Positions 1 through 8,096 of a stretch of DNA of 32,931 nt are shown one piece after another. The translations under genes were made by a program, and so were the position numbers. The notes below the pieces were generated by a model. The model saw only the letters and a list, made by a program, of their open reading frames with translations. It ran no database searches and had not been told where the DNA came from. Within the stretch, counting starts at the first letter, position 1; every line of letters begins with the position of its first letter. This DNA is from Holophagae bacterium (GTDB lineage Bacteria; Acidobacteriota; Thermoanaerobaculia; Thermoanaerobaculales; Sulfomarinibacteraceae): contig JAUXDC010000007.1 in assembly GCA_030618605.1 (NCBI GenBank), positions 1 through 32,931 on the forward strand. The letters are read 5' to 3'.

Positions 1-261
1 AGCGATCCGGTAGCTCGACCGGCGCTGGTTGGGGGGACCCTGGGGACCACCCTGGCCACAATGGCCATCATGGTTGTGACCCGAGATCAGCTCCGGTCGA
101 TTTACCTGGGTTCATCAATCGACCTCGACCAGTTCGTCATCCGTGCCCAGTGGGGAAATTTCGCGTTCTTTGCGATCCTGCTGGTCATGGGGTTGGCGAC
201 GGTCTATTACATGGTTCGCCGGGTTCTCAACGAACCCGCTGAGGGCGCCGACGCTGCATAA
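1..261 (+). CDS. C-terminal part of an unidentified membrane protein (5' end outside window)
   Basis: The reading frame is open from the first base to a TAA at 259-261, so this is the 3' end of a longer gene. The ORF-track ATG at 61 is probably internal, because the frame upstream reads on without a stop (ARPALVGGTLGTTLATMA). Two hydrophobic stretches are visible, one around the internal ATG and one near the end (NFAFFAILLVMGLATVYYMV), followed by a short charged tail ending EGADAA. This looks like the last helices of an inner-membrane protein. I do not recognise the family. A hairpin terminator follows 26 bp downstream, so this is the last gene of a plus-strand unit. Confidence 0.6.
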   Translation, partial: SDPVARPALVGGTLGTTLATMAIMVVTRDQLRSIYLGSSIDLDQFVIRAQWGNFAFFAILLVMGLATVYYMVRRVLNEPAEGADAA

Positions 262-287
262 CGGAAACGGCAGTCGAACAATAAACA

Positions 288-307
288 GGGCGGCCTTCGG
301 GCCGCCC
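288..307. terminator. Bidirectional hairpin terminator between convergent genes
   Basis: GGGCGGCC, a TTCG-type loop and GGCCGCCC form an 8-bp GC stem. It lies between the end of the partial plus-strand gene and the end of the minus-strand tatA gene, so it can serve both. Only short T-rich tracts flank it. Confidence 0.75.
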
Positions 308-342
308 TTGATCGTCTTATCAACCCCGTGGGGCCGAAATAT

Positions 343-522
343 TCAGTCCGAGGAGGCGGTGTCGTCGGTACCGTTTTTTTTCTCAGTCTTGACCGAGTCT
401 TTGAAGTTGCGAATGCCTTCACCAAGCCCCTTGCCAAGGCGGGGGAGTTTGTTGACGCCAAAAATCAAGACGACGATCGCGAGAATGATCAAGAGTTCGG
501 GAAGACCCAGGCTACCAAACAT
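343..522 (-). CDS. tatA: Sec-independent protein translocase TatA/E family, 59 aa
   Basis: This gene is too short for the ORF track. On the minus strand it reads [22 protein letters not shown], then [20 protein letters not shown] and an acidic hydrophilic tail. That is the TatA/E architecture: a short periplasmic N-terminus, one transmembrane helix (about residues 6-22), an FG hinge, an amphipathic helix with the [11 protein letters not shown] pattern, and a charged tail. TatA oligomerises with TatC (and TatB where present) to move folded proteins with twin-arginine signals across the inner membrane. Length is typical of the short members. A GGAGG lies 6 bases upstream of the ATG. The start overlaps the end of the amgK-like gene by 11 bp, suggesting translational coupling. 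No tatC is in the window. TatA and TatE cannot be told apart from sequence alone. Confidence 0.92.
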   Translation of the reverse strand: MFGSLGLPELLIILAIVVLIFGVNKLPRLGKGLGEGIRNFKDSVKTEKKNGTDDTASSD

Positions 523-1483
523 CGAAACCTCCAGTGGCTGTCAATTCTAGCAGAAATGTCATTGCCTCGGCGGGAGCATCGAAGTTACGGGCGAGCCCGG
601 CGGCAGCTGAGGCGGTCTTGGGAATCCACCGCTGATAGCGGTGCAGTCCTTTTGCAGAAAGAAATGCGAAGGTTCCGAGCACCTTGAGCGCGCGTTGGAG
701 GGTTGTTGCCTCCAGTCGGTGTTGCCATCCGGGGGCGGCGCCAACTCCCTCGGCCCAGCGCTCGGCTATGACCTGCCGCTGATCGGTATTCAGCAGGCCG
801 GGCATGGCGCGATCCCCGAGCAGGCTGGCCAGATCGTAGGTATCCGGACCTCTTCGAAGATCCTGAACGTCAATGACCCCGACCCGGCCGTCAGCATTGA
901 GCAGGATGTTGTTAAGGTGGAAATCTCGGAAGCAGATCGCCTGTGGGTGGCCGGCAACCAGCGCTGCGAGTCTGTCGAGCCATGATTGGAGTGAGCGTCC
1001 TGCCCTCTGTCTCGCCGTCGCAGAAAGGCTCCACATCTCGAACCCGGCCAGTTCCCAACGGAGAAAAGCCTGATCGAGTGAGGGGTTCCATCCAGGAAGG
1101 TGTTGCACAGGAAGGGCCGACAGGCGAATCAGGGGATCGACCAAGGCAAGGGCACGTTCTGTCCGCGCTGCAGAGGGCGTCTCCATCAGGGCCTGTTCTC
1201 CGTCAACGGGGCCGAGGTCCTCCAGGAGTATCCACAACGCCCGGGGATCACCGACCAGGACCTGAGGAACCGGGAGGTTCCGTTCACCCAGCCATTGCAG
1301 GACTTCGAGATCCCGTTTGACCACAGAGCGCCACCGGTCGGGGTACCGGCAGAGGATGGCGGTTTCTCCTTGTGCCAGGACAACCCGCCAGTATCGGCGG
1401 CAGGAGGCGTCACCGGTGATGGGCTCCCAACTGGAGATCTGGAAGGCGCCAATGGAGGCAGGGATATGGAGGGTATCAGTCAT
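512..1483 (-). CDS. amgK: Aminoglycoside phosphotransferase-fold sugar kinase, AmgK-like (MurNAc/GlcNAc 1-kinase)
   Basis: The 323-aa protein has the APH/choline-kinase fold. Near the N-terminus is a phosphate-loop region ([13 protein letters not shown]). In the middle is the catalytic loop [11 protein letters not shown], with the catalytic Asp and the Asn metal ligand, followed by the metal-binding [24 protein letters not shown]. The GDAS.RRY and DxQD..RGP..YDLASLL patterns are characteristic of AmgK-type kinases, which phosphorylate MurNAc/GlcNAc at the anomeric carbon in cell-wall recycling (family knowledge). A mur-alpha nucleotidyltransferase (MurU), its usual partner, is not adjacent in the window. 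The start ATG at 1483 has GAGGA upstream. The gene overlaps tatA downstream and diverges from rlmN. A general sugar or small-molecule kinase is the main alternative. Confidence 0.78.
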   Translation of the reverse strand: MTDTLHIPASIGAFQISSWEPITGDASCRRYWRVVLAQGETAILCRYPDRWRSVVKRDLEVLQWLGERNLPVPQVLVGDPRALWILLEDLGPVDGEQALMETPSAARTERALALVDPLIRLSALPVQHLPGWNPSLDQAFLRWELAGFEMWSLSATARQRAGRSLQSWLDRLAALVAGHPQAICFRDFHLNNILLNADGRVGVIDVQDLRRGPDTYDLASLLGDRAMPGLLNTDQRQVIAERWAEGVGAAPGWQHRLEATTLQRALKVLGTFAFLSAKGLHRYQRWIPKTASAAAGLARNFDAPAEAMTFLLELTATGGFDVW

Positions 1484-1631
1484 TCATCCTCGGGATTCAT
1501 CGATAGGGTACAAGATACAGGATCTTCGGGTGCGGGGAGCCGGAGCGCGGCAAACAATAAATGTGATTCCGTGCCTTGCTACCATCGTGCCTTGGATCTC
1601 CATGGCAGGAGATTCGATCGTCGGAGAATAC

Positions 1632-2663
1632 ATGAATTTGATTGGCAAGACATCCGTTGAAATCGCCGAGTTGCTCAAGGGTACCGGTGACCGGGATTTT
1701 CGAGGACACCAGGTCGCCGGATGGATCCATCAGCGTGATGCGCAGACCTTTGAAGAAATGACCAATATTCCCAAGGTGTTACGGGACCAATTGGCAAAGA
1801 AATTTTTCCTGACCGAACCGGAAGTGCTCGAAAAGGCCGTCAGTGGTGATGGTTCGACCAAGTACCTCTTTGAGGTTGAAGGCGGGGCGACCTTCGAGGG
1901 TGTGTCGATGCCGGATGGCGGCAAGGCAACATTGTGCCTCTCGTCCCAGACCGGCTGTGCCGTTGGTTGTACCTTCTGCGTCACAGGCGCCCTGGGCGCA
2001 GGCCGAAACCTCGGCCCCGAGGAAATGGTGGGCCAGTATCGTCTGATGAGAAGGGATCTTCCCGGCGAAGTCGAAAGAGTCAACCTGGTCTTCATGGGCA
2101 TGGGGGAACCTTTACTCAATACGACCCATCTCGGCCAGGTCTTGGAGGTCCTTTTCGAGAGGGTCAGTCCGAAACGGATCACAATCTCGACCGCCGGGAT
2201 CATTCCGGGTATACGGTGGATGGCGGCTCTTTCAAGACGTCCGAAATTGGCGGTGTCGCTCAATGCCCCTGACCAACATCGCCGTCAGGAGATCATGCCC
2301 ATTACCCGGCGCTACCCTCTCGATCAGTTGATGGCAAGCGTTCGGGCCTTTCCGCTGGAAAAGGGTCGCCGAATCACCTTTGAGTACGTCCTGATTCGGG
2401 ACTTCAACGACTCAGTTGCAGATGCCGTGGCGGTGGCCCGATTGATCGCAGGTATTCCCTGCAAGATCAACGTCATCCCCTTGAACGAAGACGCTACGCA
2501 TTTTCCCGAGCTGCGGCAGCCGTCAAAAGAAGTTGTGGATGATTTTGCAGGGACGCTCAGGGATGCAGGTCGGGTCGTGACGGTCCGGTGGTCAAAGGGC
2601 GCCGACGTGGCAGCAGCCTGCGGGCAACTGAAAGGCAGGAGCATTCAGGATATAGGCCGCTGA
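1632..2663 (+). CDS. rlmN: 23S rRNA (adenine-2503-C2)-methyltransferase RlmN (radical SAM)
   Basis: The protein has 343 aa when started at the ATG at 1632, which has GGAG about 6 bases upstream. The ORF-track start at 1317 would run through the divergent neighbour and is rejected. The radical-SAM cluster motif is CAVGCTFC (Cys 109, 113, 116). The upstream Cys 102 in ATLCLSSQ and the near-C-terminal Cys 330 in AAACGQLKG match the cysteines used for the methyl-Cys intermediate in E. coli RlmN. MGMGEPLLN and the SKGADVAAACGQL tail are also family hallmarks. RlmN methylates C2 of A2503 in 23S rRNA, and A37 of some tRNAs, in the cytoplasm. The gene diverges from amgK across 148 bp and is followed 69 bp later by ftsE. 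Confidence 0.96.
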   Translation: MNLIGKTSVEIAELLKGTGDRDFRGHQVAGWIHQRDAQTFEEMTNIPKVLRDQLAKKFFLTEPEVLEKAVSGDGSTKYLFEVEGGATFEGVSMPDGGKATLCLSSQTGCAVGCTFCVTGALGAGRNLGPEEMVGQYRLMRRDLPGEVERVNLVFMGMGEPLLNTTHLGQVLEVLFERVSPKRITISTAGIIPGIRWMAALSRRPKLAVSLNAPDQHRRQEIMPITRRYPLDQLMASVRAFPLEKGRRITFEYVLIRDFNDSVADAVAVARLIAGIPCKINVIPLNEDATHFPELRQPSKEVVDDFAGTLRDAGRVVTVRWSKGADVAAACGQLKGRSIQDIGR

Positions 2664-2732
2664 GGCGGTCGAGGCCTCTATCCAACTGCTGACTCCTCGA
2701 ACCCCGGTTCCGGTACACTGCCCGCCGTAACC

Positions 2733-3401
2733 ATGATTCGTCTCAGGAATCTCACCAAGACCTATGACGGACGCAGGATTCTGCGCGGGATCGACCTTCA
2801 AGTGGAGGCCGGTGAGTTCCTGTTTCTGACCGGGGCCTCCGGTGCGGGAAAAAGTACCTTACTGAAGCTCCTCTACGCTGCTGAAAGACCGACAGCGGGT
2901 GGAGTGTGGGTGGCAGGCCAGCGTGTTGATCAGTTGTCTCGCCATAAGTTGGCACTGCTTCGACGGAAGGTTGGGGTGGTTTTTCAGGATTTCAAGCTTC
3001 TCCGGCACAAGACCGTGTTGGAAAACGTGACCTTTGTTCTCCGTTTCCAAGGGTTGGGTGCCCGGGATGCACACAGGCGGGCGTACCAGGTTCTCAAACG
3101 CTTGGGGTTGCACCACCGTCAGTCTGCCCTGCCTGAGGTTCTCTCGGGGGGTGAGCAGCAGCGTGTTGCGATCGCCAGGGCCCTGGCCTATCAGCCGCGC
3201 CTGATTCTGGCCGATGAACCGACGGGTAATCTTGACGCCGATCTGGCGGGGGAACTCCTGAGCCTGTTGTGTGACATCAATTATCAGGGGGCCACCATCA
3301 TGGTGGCGACCCACGATCACTCCCTGTTGGAGGCGATGCCGGCCAGAACCCTTATCCTGAATCAGGGGCTGATTGAATATGACGGAAGTTGGCCCCCGTG
3401 A
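2733..3401 (+). CDS. ftsE: Cell division ATP-binding protein FtsE
   Basis: This 222-aa ABC ATPase has Walker A GASGAGKST (residues 34-42), the FtsE-type Q-loop segment VVFQDFKLL, the signature LSGGEQQR (137-144), Walker B LILADEP (157-163) and the H-loop His 194 (ATHDH). FtsE partners with the membrane protein FtsX. In Gram-negatives the complex controls septal peptidoglycan hydrolases at the divisome, usually through EnvC-like activators. The stop TGA overlaps the ftsX ATG by one base (TGATG), so the two are co-translated. I see no clear Shine-Dalgarno sequence in front of the ATG, and a TACACT -10-like box lies only 13 bp upstream. Translation from a short or near-leaderless mRNA is therefore possible, though the start could also be mis-set. 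Confidence 0.93.
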   Translation: MIRLRNLTKTYDGRRILRGIDLQVEAGEFLFLTGASGAGKSTLLKLLYAAERPTAGGVWVAGQRVDQLSRHKLALLRRKVGVVFQDFKLLRHKTVLENVTFVLRFQGLGARDAHRRAYQVLKRLGLHHRQSALPEVLSGGEQQRVAIARALAYQPRLILADEPTGNLDADLAGELLSLLCDINYQGATIMVATHDHSLLEAMPARTLILNQGLIEYDGSWPP

Positions 3402-4255
3402 TGAGGCACATCTTCGAAGAGGGTTTGGCACTTCTGCGCCGTCGTGGCGTGGTCAGTGTAATTCTGGCGATGTCCCTGACGGTACCCATGGCGCTGGCCG
3501 GCTTTACGACGAGCATGGGTTTGTGGTCTCGGCCGCTGGTGGCTCTGGAGAGCCATGCCACAGTTGTCAGGGTTCTTCTCCATCCGAGGATGGATGTGTC
3601 GCAACGACAGGCCTGGATTGCCGAACAGGCCCGAACCCACCAGGATTGGCGCCTGTCTGAAATTGACAGGGAGACGCTGGAAGAGCGGCTTCAGGTTTGG
3701 TTTCCCTATCTCGAGGACCTTCTCGAGGGTGAGCATGCGATCGAGTTGCCGACGCTGGTCGAGGTCGAGGCCGAGGATCCAGAGGAGGTCACTGCTTTGG
3801 CCGAGGGGCCGACTGTCATTGCCGTCGGACCAACCTCATCCATCGACCGAGTCCTCGGACTGATGGCGCGAACGATGACATGGCTCCTTGGCGGTATCAG
3901 TGTGATCTTGCTGGTGTCGGCGTTTCTTTTGGCGGCGACATGGATCCATCTGGAGGTTTACCGTAATGCCGATGAGATCACGATCATGCGTCTGGTTGGA
4001 GCAACCGAAAGTGCGATCAGGGGCCCATTTGTGGTTGCCGCTCTGATACCAGGCATCTTTGCCGGTGTGGCCGCTTCGGTGGGCGCCTGGTACCTGGTCC
4101 GCATGGTCGCGGTTGCGGTTGAAGCGGTGGGACTCAGTCCTCCAGTCTTCCCCCTATGGTTGGTGGCAGCGGAGATTGGTGTGGGTGTGATCCTGCCGAT
4201 CGTGGCTGCCCTGGTCACGATGGGTCGTCACGCGAGGGCTGGAGAGACGGACTGA
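3401..4255 (+). CDS. ftsX: Cell division protein FtsX (permease-like)
   Basis: The 284-aa protein has the FtsX topology. One N-terminal transmembrane segment (VVSVILAMSLTVPMALAGF) is followed by a periplasmic domain of roughly 110 residues, then three C-terminal transmembrane helices (MTWLLGGISVILLVSAFLL, FVVAALIPGIFAGVAASVGAW, LVAAEIGVGVILPIVAALV). EITIMRLVGATESAIRGPF is the conserved FtsX cytoplasmic coupling segment after helix 2. The start was moved from the TTG at 3389 to the ATG at 3401, which overlaps the ftsE stop and has GGAAG upstream at about 12 bases. It would form the FtsEX complex that transmits ATP hydrolysis to periplasmic hydrolases. A terminator follows directly. No murein hydrolase activator (EnvC) gene is next to it in this window. 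Confidence 0.92.
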   Translation: MRHIFEEGLALLRRRGVVSVILAMSLTVPMALAGFTTSMGLWSRPLVALESHATVVRVLLHPRMDVSQRQAWIAEQARTHQDWRLSEIDRETLEERLQVWFPYLEDLLEGEHAIELPTLVEVEAEDPEEVTALAEGPTVIAVGPTSSIDRVLGLMARTMTWLLGGISVILLVSAFLLAATWIHLEVYRNADEITIMRLVGATESAIRGPFVVAALIPGIFAGVAASVGAWYLVRMVAVAVEAVGLSPPVFPLWLVAAEIGVGVILPIVAALVTMGRHARAGETD

Positions 4256-4281
4256 AAAAAAGGCGCCCCGAAGGGCGCCTT
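4254..4281. terminator. Bidirectional rho-independent terminator between ftsX and the TPR gene
   Basis: The stem is GGCGCCC, loop CGAA, GGGCGCC (4262-4279). On the plus strand it is preceded by seven A residues, so on the minus strand the hairpin is followed by a T-run. It is therefore a strong terminator for the minus-strand exbB-to-TPR operon and a weaker one for ftsEX. Confidence 0.85.
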
Positions 4282-4300
4282 AAAATCGGAGAAATAAGAC

Positions 4301-5524
4301 TTACTGCTCGCGGAGTTTTTCGAGGTGTTCGCGAAGATCCTTCGCTTCTTCAATCTCACCGATGGCCTCGAGCTCTTTGATCTGCTGTTCGAGGGCAAGG
4401 AGTTTGCGTTCGTACGCAGCCTTTGCCTTGTCAGCTTCTACGTTTTTGGCAGCATCGGCTTTCTTTTTCTCGACGTCACTGACCTTCCTTGAATTTCCGG
4501 CATTCTTGTACGCCGTGATGGCCTCGTCGTATCTTTTGGTTTTGTCGTAGACGAAACCCATCTGGCTGTATACCTGGGTTCGCATTTTTCCGCTGACGCC
4601 GATCTTCAGGGCTTGCTGCAAATCGGTAATGGCAGAGTTGTATTGCCCCAGATTGGTGTTGCACTGGGAGTGGTAGTAGTGCACCAGGGCATTCTGGGGT
4701 TGCTTGGATCGAGCCCGATCAAACCAGCCGAGGGCCTTTTGGTAGTCCTTGGCGCCCAGTCTGGCCTCCCCGGCAAGGAGGAAATTATCGAACGTGGGCG
4801 AGGCGCCCGCCAGTTTTTCAGCGATTGCGGCACCCTGAGAATAGTAGCTGTCCTTCTGTGAACCACCGGCGCGTCGGCCGGCGGAAATCGCCGATTTGAC
4901 GGCTGCCTCGCCCTTCTTTGAATCTGACGGTTTCAGTTCGTAGGACTTTTTGAACGCGGCGAAGGCCTTGCTGTGGTTTTCCTGCTTATTGTAGGCGTAG
5001 CCCAGGGAGTAGAAGAGATCAGCGTTCTTCGGGGTGGCCTTGGTCTGGGCTTCCAGTACGGGTATGGCCTCTCCGGGGAATCCGGCCTTGATTGCGGCCT
5101 GGGCGAAGGCCGGGGCGTAACTCTGCTTGGCCCTGGCGTCCAGACTGCTGTAATTGACCTTCTTGAGGGTTAGATAGGCGTCATTGTACTGTTTAGCCTG
5201 GGCCAGAGTTTGGCCCAGGGCAATGGCGTAGGTCGCGTTGCCGGGGTCCAACTCGGAGGCCTTCCGAAGACTGGCCAAGGCTTTAGACGTCTGCTTGTTT
5301 GCTTTCAAGGAGAGTCCCAACAAGTAGTGACTGCCGGCGTGGTCGGGGCTCTGCTCGACTACCTTTTGAAACCGTTGGACAGCGCTCGAATATTCTCGGG
5401 CCCTGTAGGCCTCGAGGCCTTTGGTGTAATCCTGGTTGTCCTCAGCTCCAGCGGGAAGGACCATCGCGAGGAGCAGGACCCCGACGCAGAGTCTGGCGCC
5501 AAGGCGAAATACCAAATGAATCAT
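4301..5524 (-). CDS. Periplasmic tetratricopeptide-repeat protein with C-terminal coiled coil
   Basis: This 407-aa protein has a Sec signal peptide (LCVGVLLLAMVLPAGAED, cleavage probably after AGA). At least six TPR-like helical pairs follow, for example YTKGLEAYRAREYSSAVQRFQKVVEQSPDH, SHYLLGLSLKANKQTSKALASLRKASELDPGN and LVHYYHSQCNTNLGQYNSAITDLQQAL. The last 60-70 residues are a charged Lys/Glu/Ala-rich coiled coil (KKKADAAKNVEADKAKAAYERKLLALEQQIKELEAIGE). TPRs are protein-binding scaffolds, so a role in assembling an envelope complex is likely but the partner is unknown. It is the last gene of the exbB-exbD-exbD-tonB-DUF4388 run, 17 bp behind the DUF4388 gene, with AGGAGG before its ATG. 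A terminator follows. The context suggests an accessory to TonB-dependent transport. Confidence 0.85.
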   Translation of the reverse strand: MIHLVFRLGARLCVGVLLLAMVLPAGAEDNQDYTKGLEAYRAREYSSAVQRFQKVVEQSPDHAGSHYLLGLSLKANKQTSKALASLRKASELDPGNATYAIALGQTLAQAKQYNDAYLTLKKVNYSSLDARAKQSYAPAFAQAAIKAGFPGEAIPVLEAQTKATPKNADLFYSLGYAYNKQENHSKAFAAFKKSYELKPSDSKKGEAAVKSAISAGRRAGGSQKDSYYSQGAAIAEKLAGASPTFDNFLLAGEARLGAKDYQKALGWFDRARSKQPQNALVHYYHSQCNTNLGQYNSAITDLQQALKIGVSGKMRTQVYSQMGFVYDKTKRYDEAITAYKNAGNSRKVSDVEKKKADAAKNVEADKAKAAYERKLLALEQQIKELEAIGEIEEAKDLREHLEKLREQ

Positions 5525-5541
5525 GAACGCCTCCTTGAGGT

Positions 5542-6378
5542 TCAGGATGAACCTTCGTCTATTCCGCCGAGCAAGGGGCGAACCTGCTCGTCAAACATCG
5601 CTGCAACTTCAGCACCCTTGAGGAGAGATATGGCCTTGGAGTTCTGGGCGACCATTTCTCGGATGGCGCGAAGGTCTCCACCCCGTTCGATTGAGGTGCA
5701 CGCGCCTGCATATTGCTTTTCAATAGTCTTTTCGCCGCCGGGACCGACGACATCGACGGCCACCGTGCGAACTTTTTCTGCAAGACCCAGAAGAGTGATT
5801 GGGCTGAGTCCGGCTTGAAAACCTCCGTCGTCCTGCCCCTCTTCCGGTTCTCTGAGAGCGACAAGCCCCGATGTGATCATTCCAAAGAGGAGCTTCGAGA
5901 CATCGAAGGCAGACCACCGGAGGATGGTTGCTACTTGCTCAATCGAACGTTGCCCGTCAACATGGGTGACGAGGATCCATTCTTGAGGACTGAGCGTGAC
6001 CTGATCTTGCCCTTCCCTGGCGGAAAAAAACGGAACCAGGTCAAGCGAGGGAATCCGGCGTGACAGAACTCTCCACTCGTCCAGGCGCCGGGCAGCCTCC
6101 ATCATCAAGTTGGCGTTGGAACTCTGCACGGTCACGTCGGTTGAGGCTTCTCCGGCTATGAATGAAAACTCTCCGGTAGACCAGATGGCCATCTCGTAAA
6201 CGGCCTGTTCTCCCCGGAGGTTTCCAATATTGGCGTCGATGATCTGACCATCTCTAAGAAAAATTTTCCCTTGTTCTTCGCCGTTGACCAGATGGAACGC
6301 CCCGGTTTTTCGGGACACGCTGACCAACTGGATCACGTCCGGGAGAGAGAGTTCTGAGAGTGAGCCTTGCAGAGCCAT
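5542..6378 (-). CDS. DUF4388 (PatA-like N-terminal domain) protein
   Basis: The 278-aa cytoplasmic protein begins MALQGSLSELSLPDVIQLVSVSRKTGAFHLVNGEEQGKIFLRDGQIIDA, the hallmark of the DUF4388 domain. That domain is found N-terminally in PatA-type response regulators and in many deltaproteobacterial and acidobacterial regulators. A second part (about residues 120-190: VTLSPQEWILVTHVDGQRSIEQVATILRWSAFDVSKLLFGMITSGLVAL) resembles a winged-helix-like module that often accompanies it. The remaining C-terminal region is helical and unassigned. No signal peptide or membrane helix is seen. AGGAGA precedes the ATG. Its place between tonB and a TPR gene suggests a regulatory or scaffolding role tied to that system, but no reaction can be assigned. 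Confidence 0.82.
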   Translation of the reverse strand: MALQGSLSELSLPDVIQLVSVSRKTGAFHLVNGEEQGKIFLRDGQIIDANIGNLRGEQAVYEMAIWSTGEFSFIAGEASTDVTVQSSNANLMMEAARRLDEWRVLSRRIPSLDLVPFFSAREGQDQVTLSPQEWILVTHVDGQRSIEQVATILRWSAFDVSKLLFGMITSGLVALREPEEGQDDGGFQAGLSPITLLGLAEKVRTVAVDVVGPGGEKTIEKQYAGACTSIERGGDLRAIREMVAQNSKAISLLKGAEVAAMFDEQVRPLLGGIDEGSS

Positions 6379-6401
6379 AGAGTTTCAGGGTCTCCTGTTC
6401 A

Positions 6402-7127
6402 TTACTGCAGGTTGAACCGGACAGTCAGGATGTAGAGAACCTCGACTGGCTTCCCATTAAGTGTCGATGCTTTGAAGGTCCACTTCTTGACGGCTGATTC
6501 TGCGGCTTCCGTCAAACCAAGGGGCAAGCCCCTGAGCACGTTGACGTTGGTCACTTTTCCACTTTTGCCGATGGTGCACTCCAACACAACCACACCCTGG
6601 ATGCGGGCTCGACGCGCCGCTTCAGGATAGAGGGGGTTGGGTCCACTGAGTCGTTCCGGCTCCGTGATGTTGCCGCCGACAACGAACCTGACTGGTCCTT
6701 CCGGCTCGGGAGCTGGAGGCGCGTCAGGAACTCCGAGGATCAGACTATCGTCTGCGAAAAAATCCAAATCCTCTTCGGGATCTTCCTCACGAATCGGCTC
6801 CGGCTCGTCCGGCGTCGGATCGGGGATCGGGACCTTCTTGACCTTGGGCTTGGGAATCTGCTGCAGCTCCTGCTTCGGAGGTTGCTTGAATTTGACCTGT
6901 TTGACCACGTAGATCTTGGTCTTCTTCTGATCGTGCTTACCTGAGTCGTCACCCCAGACCAGGAAATTCCAATTCATGATGAAGAACACCGCATGCAGGA
7001 CCATTGCGCTGACAAATGCGATTCGAGCGAGCTTCGAATCCTGCGCTTCCTCCATCGCGATCATTTCCATCACTGTCTGGGGAGGTTGGTCTTCCTTTGT
7101 TGCTGCGGGTTTGGGAATCTCATTCAT
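6402..7127 (-). CDS. tonB: TonB family energy-transducing protein
   Basis: The 241-aa protein has a cytoplasmic N-terminus and one transmembrane helix (about residues 34-54: LARIAFVSAMVLHAVFFIMNW). The helix carries a His, as in the essential TonB transmembrane motif. A periplasmic Pro/Lys then Pro/Glu-rich spacer follows (KFKQPPKQELQQIPKPKVKKVPIPDPTPDEPEP). The C-terminal TonB domain spans about 155-241 (LYPEAARRARIQGVVVLECTIGKSGKVTNVNVLRGLPLGL...AVKKWTF). TonB carries force from ExbB/ExbD to outer-membrane receptors. It lies 13 bp after the second exbD and 23 bp before the DUF4388 gene. GAAGG precedes the ATG. Confidence 0.92.
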   Translation of the reverse strand: MNEIPKPAATKEDQPPQTVMEMIAMEEAQDSKLARIAFVSAMVLHAVFFIMNWNFLVWGDDSGKHDQKKTKIYVVKQVKFKQPPKQELQQIPKPKVKKVPIPDPTPDEPEPIREEDPEEDLDFFADDSLILGVPDAPPAPEPEGPVRFVVGGNITEPERLSGPNPLYPEAARRARIQGVVVLECTIGKSGKVTNVNVLRGLPLGLTEAAESAVKKWTFKASTLNGKPVEVLYILTVRFNLQ

Positions 7128-7140
7128 CCTTCACCCCCGA

Positions 7141-7617
7141 TCACTGAGCTACGCCCAGCATGGTCCAGATGTTACTGATCTCACGCTGGGTCGGAATTGA
7201 AATGGTTTCGATCTTGATTCCGCCATCTTCTATTGGAGTTCTCAAGATGTCGAATACGTAGATCATGTTGCCGTAAGTTGCGTCGGGATCGGTCCGCAGA
7301 ATCACCGGTTTCTTTGGATTCTCGCGGAGTGTCTCCTCAATATAAGGCAGCAGCTTATCGGCGATCTGTTCCCTGGCCATTGGGTTTCCGTCGAGCTGAA
7401 GGTCTCCCCCAGGCTGAACGAAAACATCGATCGAGTCCTCTTGTTTGATTTCAGGTGTCTCGTTGTTGTCTTCGGGAAGAGCGAAATCCAACCCTCGAGT
7501 CGCGGAGAACACCGACGTGACCATAAAGTAAATGATCAAGAGGAACGAGATATCGGCCATGGAGCCGGTGAAGATCTCGGATTCGATCTCCCGCTTGTTA
7601 TTTTTAAACACTCCCAT
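7141..7617 (-). CDS. exbD: ExbD/TolR family biopolymer transport protein (second copy in operon)
   Basis: The 158-aa protein has a short basic cytoplasmic N-terminus, one transmembrane helix with the conserved Asp of the proton path (SMADISFLLIIYFMVTSVF, Asp about residue 22), and a periplasmic domain with the alpha/beta ExbD fold (KKPVILRTDPDATYGNMIYVFDILR). ExbD with ExbB forms the proton-driven motor that energises TonB. It is 11 bp behind the first exbD. The two copies differ: this one has an acidic, Asn-rich segment after the helix (PEDNNETPEIKQED) and a C-terminal extension ending SNIWTMLGVAQ. Possibly the two form a heteromeric periplasmic dimer, or one serves a Tol-like role. Confidence 0.92.
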   Translation of the reverse strand: MGVFKNNKREIESEIFTGSMADISFLLIIYFMVTSVFSATRGLDFALPEDNNETPEIKQEDSIDVFVQPGGDLQLDGNPMAREQIADKLLPYIEETLRENPKKPVILRTDPDATYGNMIYVFDILRTPIEDGGIKIETISIPTQREISNIWTMLGVAQ

Positions 7618-7628
7618 GATCGCCCCCG

Positions 7629-8069
7629 TCAGCCGTCGACGGTCTTCTGGTCTGAGAGCAGGAAGATGACTTTGACCTTCGACTGCTTCAGAGCATCGAG
7701 AACCGCGTCGACCTTTTGGTAGTGCACATCCGCGTCTGCCTTGATAATGAACTCCTTGGCGGGGTCCTGCGCAACCACTGTGGAGGCAAAAGTGATGACC
7801 TCCTCATCGGTGCTGACCGGCAAGGACATTTCCTCACCAGTGGAAACCCTAACCACTTCACCCTGGTCAGGGGAAGAGATTGAGATCACTGCGGCTTTCT
7901 TCGGGATATTCTTGCGCACCCAGGTTTCGGGAAGGTCGACCTGAGTTCGATCGACCTCGGTGTTGTAGGTCAACACGAAGAAGACGATCAGCAGAAAAAC
8001 AATATCTGCCATCGACGCCGTGAAGATCTCACCGCCGCTCTTCTTCTCTCTACCGCGGATGACTGCCAT
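7629..8069 (-). CDS. exbD: ExbD/TolR family biopolymer transport protein (first copy in operon)
   Basis: The 146-aa protein has the ExbD layout: a basic N-terminus (MAVIRGREKKSGGEIF), a transmembrane helix with the key Asp (SMADIVFLLIVFFVLTYN) and a periplasmic domain ending in the repeatable unit KEFIIKADADVHYQKVDAVLDALKQSKVKVIFLL. The Asp would carry protons through the ExbB pentamer. It sits 27 bp downstream of exbB and 11 bp upstream of the second exbD. Sequence divergence between the two copies argues against a recent duplication. Confidence 0.93.
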   Translation of the reverse strand: MAVIRGREKKSGGEIFTASMADIVFLLIVFFVLTYNTEVDRTQVDLPETWVRKNIPKKAAVISISSPDQGEVVRVSTGEEMSLPVSTDEEVITFASTVVAQDPAKEFIIKADADVHYQKVDAVLDALKQSKVKVIFLLSDQKTVDG

Positions 8070-8096
8070 CGCGGCCTCCCTTCGTTCGTATCACGC

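Noticed and set aside
1317-1631. N-terminal extension of rlmN in the ORF track
   Set aside because: It runs through the start of the divergent amgK-like gene; ATG 1632 has a good ribosome-binding site and gives normal RlmN length.
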